Source: Paenibacillus xylanilyticus
GTDB lineage: Bacteria > Bacillota > Bacilli > Paenibacillales > Paenibacillaceae
NCBI RefSeq assembly: GCF_009664365.1
Contig: NZ_CP044310.1
Location: 1,561,001 to 1,625,000, forward strand
Length of the DNA: 64,000 nt
Direction: 5' to 3'
Below, in pieces: positions 59,840 to 64,000 of this stretch. The position numbers and the translations under genes are program-made. Position 1 is the stretch's first letter. Each line of letters opens with the position of its first letter. The notes under the pieces are model-generated. The model made no database searches and was not told the DNA's origin. It saw only the letters and a program-made list of their open reading frames with translations.

Positions 59840-61345
59840 GTGAGGCTTTTAGAAATGCTGCTTTTCTTTTGTAGTGTTTGCTTGTTGGTGCTCCAGTTCG
59901 TCAATCATCAACGTATTCGAAAATCGACCTTGCTCGTTATAAGCGGGGCAAGTTTTACTTTCTTAGTGGTACATTTACTTGTCGAAGGATACAGAATTCA
60001 ACTTTTATTTCTATACGGATTTATAATCCTGATGTTTATCATTTCGCTTATTGGCATTTTCATCAAGCCGAAAGTCGTTCAGATTGTCTCTCGAATGCCA
60101 AGGGTACTCGGTAGGCTTTTTATCGGGATAGGGCTAATGGCAACAGGGTGCCTCCTCTACGTGTTTCCCGTCTTCAACCTTCCGGTGCCAACCGGTGAGT
60201 GGAAAGTAGGCACGCAAGCTTTTCATTTTATTGACTCAAGCCGCGAGGAAACGTTTGGGAAAAGCGCGAAAGGTAACAGGGAATTGATGGTTCAGGTATG
60301 GTATCCGGCTCAGGCTGATCCTGGCCAGTACGCTCCCCTTATTCCGGATACGGAGATTTTACGTTATATGGCTGGGAATTATGGCCTTCCCGGGTTTACG
60401 TTTCAGCACCTTCAGTATGTATCCAATCATGCTTATTTGGAGGCCAAAGTCTCTTCGAAACAGAAAGCATACCCATTGATCATTGCAAGTCCCGGTTTTG
60501 GCTCTTCGAGGTTCCTCCACACGACGCAAGCTGAACATCTCGCGAGTCACGGATATATCGTGGCAGTGATTGACCACACCTACAATACATTTGCAACCCA
60601 GTTTCCAGACGGTCGAATCACAACCGACACAACCAACGACTTATTTTCGCCGGATCAGGATTATAGGGAGAGTAGAACCATTCGCGACAAGTTGGGGGAA
60701 GTGTTAACTAACGATGTGATCTTTACGCTGGACCAGTTCGAGCTTATCCAATCGGGACAGATCCCAAGTAATCTAAAGGGAAGGTTGGATCTCGATCACA
60801 TTGGGGCGTTCGGTCATTCCATCGGCGGTGCGGCTGCTTATGACGCTGCATACGATCCGCGAATCGCGGTCGGAATAGATCTTGATGGAGGGCTTTATCG
60901 TTTGAGTGACAGAGAGGGTCTGCAAAAGCCGTTTTTGTTTATCAACTCGGAAAGCTATTACGAAAAATTAAAAATGGTGATGGAAAACCGGGTCTACACG
61001 GATGAAGAGCTTAAACGTATGGGTTCAACAAGAGAGTGGGAGGATCAAGTAACGGAAGACAAAAAGTTAGAGCTTGACCGGATGCGATTAGCGGCCGATG
61101 AAGGGGGGCAAATCCTTTATATCGAAAATACGGAACACTTGAATTTTACCGATGTACAGTTCATTTCTCCGATGTTCAACCTGCTGGGTATTACAGGAAA
61201 GATTGCACCCCAAAGAGCTAACTCCGCTATCAATGCGTACATGCTGGATTTCTTCGATTTGTATCTAAAACATCAAAATGGAACCTTAATGAAAGGACCG
61301 AATCGTTTCTTTCCAGAGGTGAATATCGTAAACTCACTGTTATAA
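59840..61345 (+). CDS. Membrane-anchored alpha/beta hydrolase (PAF-acetylhydrolase II-like)
   Basis: This 501-residue protein starts at GTG 59840 behind AAGGGGGAG. Four N-terminal hydrophobic helices (about 1-110) are followed by an alpha/beta-hydrolase domain (about 120-495) of the platelet-activating factor acetylhydrolase isoform II type: LIIASPGFGSSRF (oxyanion region), GAFGHSIGGAAAYDAA (catalytic Ser) and ENTEHLNFTD with the probable catalytic His. The active domain probably faces outside; the lipid or ester substrate is unknown. Confidence 0.85.
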   Translation: MRLLEMLLFFCSVCLLVLQFVNHQRIRKSTLLVISGASFTFLVVHLLVEGYRIQLLFLYGFIILMFIISLIGIFIKPKVVQIVSRMPRVLGRLFIGIGLMATGCLLYVFPVFNLPVPTGEWKVGTQAFHFIDSSREETFGKSAKGNRELMVQVWYPAQADPGQYAPLIPDTEILRYMAGNYGLPGFTFQHLQYVSNHAYLEAKVSSKQKAYPLIIASPGFGSSRFLHTTQAEHLASHGYIVAVIDHTYNTFATQFPDGRITTDTTNDLFSPDQDYRESRTIRDKLGEVLTNDVIFTLDQFELIQSGQIPSNLKGRLDLDHIGAFGHSIGGAAAYDAAYDPRIAVGIDLDGGLYRLSDREGLQKPFLFINSESYYEKLKMVMENRVYTDEELKRMGSTREWEDQVTEDKKLELDRMRLAADEGGQILYIENTEHLNFTDVQFISPMFNLLGITGKIAPQRANSAINAYMLDFFDLYLKHQNGTLMKGPNRFFPEVNIVNSLL

Positions 61346-61428
61346 ATTATGGTGGATGGCAGAGTGGAAATGCAAGAGAGCCTGTCTTCATTAAGCTTGA
61401 AATCAGTTCTGACAAGGAGCGAGGTTAG

Positions 61429-62334
61429 ATGGAAAAAAATCAATCAATCTGTTTAGCTATCGATGAATCGATAAGATTCTTGAATTCTTCCCCGGATCTA
61501 AAGTTCAGCAGCGAATACAGCCGTCACAAATGGAATGGGGCCTGGTGGCATATGGCAGCAATTCACGAAATGGGAGAAGTGGACAAAATCCCCGAATCTG
61601 CTATTATCCAAGCTAAAAGTTGGCTGGAAACGCAAGTCTGGCAGACGTTCATCATTTCCCCCAATGATCATCCAACAAGTGAAAGTGATAAAATGAAGAT
61701 GGATTGCTGTCATTGTGAACTTGCGGTGTACTATATGATTCTCCAAGCTTATGGCTGTGATTTGGATCATGAACTTCCCTGGATTCGCGAATGGCTATTG
61801 AAATATCAGTTACCTGATGGGGGATTGAACTGTGATCCGGATGCTTATGTTCATTCCCATAAAAGTTCTATTGTTTCTACCCTTCCGCCTCTAGAGGCTA
61901 TCTTATGGCATACAAACCGCAATTTTACGGAACAGGAAGCCGTGTTTCTCGATGAAGGTGCACGCTATTTAATAGAGCATCGTCTTGTATGTTCTAAACG
62001 TGATGGGACCATCATTAATACCGATTGGCTAAAACCCTGCTTCCCGAGATTTTTTGAATATGATATATTGCGTGGAATGTCTTACTTGGTAGAATGGTCA
62101 AGGCGCAGAAACAAAGCCCTTCCGGAAGATTTGATTCTTGAGGGCTTGGAACAATTGAAACCCTATATGGCAGCAGGCAATATGCGAATTGGCAGACAAG
62201 TTTTTGATCCACAAGGGCCATGGAATGGAGACACCTTTCCCTTGCTAGAGGAATTGTCCAGAATGGGCGATGTTTCGCCTTATCTGACCAGTCAGCTGGA
62301 ACGAGTTATTGAAGTACAACCGTTACTTGAATAA
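61429..62334 (+). CDS. Alpha/alpha-toroid protein (prenyltransferase/terpene cyclase-like fold)
   Basis: This 301-residue soluble protein is helical throughout. The segment WLLKYQLPDGGLNCDPDAYVH matches the QxxDGGxxC repeat of squalene-hopene cyclase and protein prenyltransferase toroids, with further Trp/Tyr-rich helix ends (WNGAWWHMAAIHEMGEVD). A CCHCELAV cluster and an HSHKSS segment could bind a metal. No cyclase DxDD motif is seen, so catalysis is uncertain. AAGGAG precedes ATG 61429. Its end overlaps the convergent GNAT gene by 12 bp. Confidence 0.65.
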   Translation: MEKNQSICLAIDESIRFLNSSPDLKFSSEYSRHKWNGAWWHMAAIHEMGEVDKIPESAIIQAKSWLETQVWQTFIISPNDHPTSESDKMKMDCCHCELAVYYMILQAYGCDLDHELPWIREWLLKYQLPDGGLNCDPDAYVHSHKSSIVSTLPPLEAILWHTNRNFTEQEAVFLDEGARYLIEHRLVCSKRDGTIINTDWLKPCFPRFFEYDILRGMSYLVEWSRRRNKALPEDLILEGLEQLKPYMAAGNMRIGRQVFDPQGPWNGDTFPLLEELSRMGDVSPYLTSQLERVIEVQPLLE

Positions 62335-62868
62335 CTTGTACCAGTATAAAGTGGTTTCAATATCTGGAGTATATGACTGCTTCAGTGTGTCAGCTCCACC
62401 TAGTATGAATCCTTGTTTCACATAAAATCGGCATGCACCAAGATTATCATCTTGTGCCTCCAGGGACATTCCGAGCAGATTTCTTTGTTTGGCCCAATCT
62501 TCTGCTTTATGTAAGAGCAGCTTTCCGACGCCACTGCCTCGATAATCCTTTTTGGTAGCAATGTTTTCAATATAACAGAAGCGATTCCAATCCTTAATGA
62601 TTCTAATTTGTCCTATGCAAGCATTATTCGTATAAGCTAAAAACAAAGCTTTATCCTCTCGGTTTATAAATTGGCTCCAATCCAGTTGGTCATCTGGAAA
62701 GCGTATTTCTCTCGTTTTATCATAAAGTTCTTCAGTATAAGACCATCTTCCTGATTGTAAACAGGGGACAACTCTACCATATATCTCAAAAGAATCATTG
62801 GTCTTATTGATATCCTTTATTAGGTCATCATGTAATGGAGAAATAATGATTGTACTCTCACTGGTCAA
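62323..62868 (-). CDS. GNAT acetyltransferase, streptothricin acetyltransferase-like (SatA/YyaR type)
   Basis: This 181-residue acetyltransferase has IENIATKKDYRGSGVGKLLL for the acetyl-CoA loop and LGMSLEAQDDNLGACRFYVKQGFILGGAD, the pattern of streptothricin/nourseothricin acetyltransferases. It starts at TTG 62868 behind AAAGGAG. It may acetylate streptothricin, but other amine substrates cannot be excluded. Confidence 0.82.
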   Translation of the reverse strand: MTSESTIIISPLHDDLIKDINKTNDSFEIYGRVVPCLQSGRWSYTEELYDKTREIRFPDDQLDWSQFINREDKALFLAYTNNACIGQIRIIKDWNRFCYIENIATKKDYRGSGVGKLLLHKAEDWAKQRNLLGMSLEAQDDNLGACRFYVKQGFILGGADTLKQSYTPDIETTLYWYKLFK

Positions 62869-62981
62869 TATTACACACTCCTTTTAGGAAGTTTTGATGT
62901 ATATAATACCATAAAAAGTAAGTTGCTCATTGTTATAATTTAAATCAACCATGTTTACAAAAAGAGCCCTTCAAGAAGCGA

Positions 62982-63010
62982 AGCCAACCCGTCATGATGA
63001 CGGGTTGGCT
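62982..63010. other. Perfect 13-bp hairpin without T-run
   Basis: AGCCAACCCGTCA-TGA-TGACGGGTTGGCT, a strong GC-rich dyad between the two acetyltransferase genes. No T-run follows on either strand, so it is not a standard terminator. It may be a protein site or an RNA structure. Confidence 0.5.
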
Positions 63011-63054
63011 GAATGATATTGAGGCTAGGGAATAAGGAAAGCTAAACGAGAAAT

Positions 63055-63110
63055 TTGAACAAAAGCAGCCGATCTATGATCGACTGCTTTTGTTCATTTA
63101 ACAGGTGATA
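63055..63110 (+). repeat. Dispersed element, extended core and right arm
   Basis: GAACAAAAGCAG-CCGATC-TAT-GATCGACTGCTTTTGTTC forms a long near-perfect hairpin, then TTCATTTAACAGGTGATA as a degraded right arm. Together with the hairpin above this accounts for most of the 62869-63256 gap. Confidence 0.75.
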
Positions 63111-63256
63111 GGGGACAGCTCATTGAAGTTACACCGTTCATGGTATGGTGTCCCCTCGCCTTTGCATAGGAATGTTTGGGGGATGACGTTTGCTTGCCTT
63201 CTCCGTTATAATATTCGTCATACTAGAGTTCGATCTGGAATGATGGGGGAGTAGAG

Positions 63257-63763
63257 ATGAAGCTGGAACGTGTGCAGATTGAATATGCGCGTCTTGAGGA
63301 TTTGCCGAGAATTGTGGAGATTTATAATTCCACCATTGAGAGCCGGATGGTGACAGCAGACCTGGAGCCTGTTACGGTTGAGCAGCGCATGCCCTGGTTT
63401 GAGGAGCATTCACCGGACCGTCGTCCGCTCTGGGTGATGAGACTTGAAGGACAAGTTATGGCCTGGGCCAGTCTGAGTTCATTTTACGGGCGGCCAGCAT
63501 ACAACGGTACGGTGGAAGTGAGTGTGTATGTTGACGAGCAATGCCGGGGAATCGGGGCTGGTGGACGTTTGTTAAATACGATTTTTGATGCTTGTCCTGC
63601 GCTGGGAATTACAACGATTCTGGGCTTTGTCTTTGGACATAATGAACCAAGTCTTGGTTTGCTGCGCAAGCATGGCTTTGAGCAATGGGGTTACTATCCG
63701 GAAGTGGCTGTGCTGGACGGTGTGAACCGGGATCTGGCGATTTTGGGCAAAAAAATAACGTAA
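63257..63763 (+). CDS. GNAT acetyltransferase, phosphinothricin acetyltransferase-like
   Basis: This 168-residue protein has VEVSVYVDEQCRGIGAGGRLL (acetyl-CoA loop RGIGAG) and a C-terminal GLLRKHGFEQWGYYPEVAVLDGVNRDLAILGK, the layout of YwnH/PAT-type acetyltransferases that act on phosphinothricin, methionine sulfoximine or amino acids. ATG 63257 follows GGGGGAG. Terminator downstream. Confidence 0.88.
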   Translation: MKLERVQIEYARLEDLPRIVEIYNSTIESRMVTADLEPVTVEQRMPWFEEHSPDRRPLWVMRLEGQVMAWASLSSFYGRPAYNGTVEVSVYVDEQCRGIGAGGRLLNTIFDACPALGITTILGFVFGHNEPSLGLLRKHGFEQWGYYPEVAVLDGVNRDLAILGKKIT

Positions 63764-63828
63764 ATGATCTGCTGTCAGGCCATGAGCCATGATCAGTATT
63801 TTAATTAATAATAACTACTTTGAACCCA

Positions 63829-63868
63829 AAAAACCTCCAAAGCACGATGATGTGCTTTGGAGGTTTTT
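63829..63868. terminator. Bidirectional terminator
   Basis: AAAAACCTCCAAAGCAC-GATGAT-GTGCTTTGGAGGTTTTT, a perfect 17-bp stem with A and T tracts, between convergent genes. Confidence 0.93.
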
Positions 63869-63897
63869 AACGTTTTTATTGCGGATACGGAGAGCTC

Positions 63898-64000
63898 TTA
63901 AAATCCGAGCTGCTGCTTGATATCCTTGATCTGCCCGAGATGGCGTTCTTCATGATAGCTTGCAAAATCAACCCACTGGGCAAGGTCCATCTCTCCAAAT
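63898..64000 (-). CDS. DinB-family protein, C-terminal fragment (runs off window)
   Basis: The minus strand encodes, up to TAA at 63900-63898, a C-terminus including DLAQWVDFASYHEERHLGQI and then KDIKQQLGF. The paired His in SYHEERHLGQI is the metal-binding helix of DinB/YfiT-type four-helix proteins. The rest lies outside the window. Confidence 0.7.
   Translation of the reverse strand, partial: FGEMDLAQWVDFASYHEERHLGQIKDIKQQLGF

Overview
The window looks like a chromosomal segment of a Gram-positive, spore-former-type Firmicute, most likely Paenibacillus. This rests on strong GGAGG-type ribosome binding sites with frequent GTG/TTG starts, a T-box-controlled thrS, a preQ1-I riboswitch, LplB/LplC-type sugar permeases with no local ATPase, lipobox lipoproteins, a CD3324-family regulator and a CBM66-bearing fructanase. 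The genus is an inference from gene content; no 16S gene or other marker is present.

Layout. 0-14.5 kb is housekeeping-like and, by eye, richer in G+C: a truncated membrane sensor, cystine transporter tcyP, a queuosine-precursor transporter behind a preQ1 riboswitch, an M24 Xaa-Pro peptidase, a sugar dehydrogenase lipoprotein, an MBL hydrolase, an SDR, thrS with its T-box leader, and a two-component system divergent from an M23 peptidase lipoprotein. 14.5-22.8 kb is a mixed set: HIT protein, AraC regulator divergent from a MATE pump plus acetyltransferase, a YjdI/YjdJ-like pair, a methyltransferase and small membrane proteins.

22.9-34.3 kb is a fructan (levan/inulin) utilisation locus. A LacI repressor is divergent from two permeases, a solute-binding lipoprotein, a cytoplasmic GH32, a ROK fructokinase and a 1282-residue secreted GH32 enzyme with three CBM66-like modules, an Ig-like domain and a ricin-type lectin. 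The secreted enzyme would cut polymer outside, the ABC importer bring oligosaccharide in, the cytoplasmic GH32 release fructose and the kinase phosphorylate it.

34.5-49 kb is an accessory region of small, mostly single-gene units (GNATs, DinB, RidA, nucleotidyltransferase, phosphotransferase, CPBP protease, AraC, esterase), several frameshifted or reduced to remnants. Most are followed by a dispersed element not explained by any gene: up to about 95 bp of three consecutive stem-loops (CTAACG-GGAAA-CGTTAG; a terminator-like AAGCAGCCGATC/GATCGGCTGCTTTT hairpin; CTAAC-GGGCAG-GTTAG), always in the same orientation here. About 18 whole or partial copies were found. The region also holds a CD3324-family gene whose 5' leader has a small ORF, mutually exclusive hairpins and a hairpin over its ribosome binding site, resembling a translation attenuator.

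49-64 kb holds regulator/efflux and regulator/oxidoreductase pairs (TetR-MFS, TetR-ketopantoate-reductase-like, HxlR-monooxygenase-QorB-like), a divergent UMP-kinase paralogue preceded by a leader ORF that runs into a terminator, a quinone oxidoreductase pseudogene with an internal deletion, an MFS pump, two lipase/toroid-type proteins and two acetyltransferases. Several operators can be read directly, including a MerR-type promoter with a 19-bp spacer and a 14-mer shared by the RidA and monooxygenase genes. No integrase, transposase, CRISPR array, rRNA or tRNA gene was seen.
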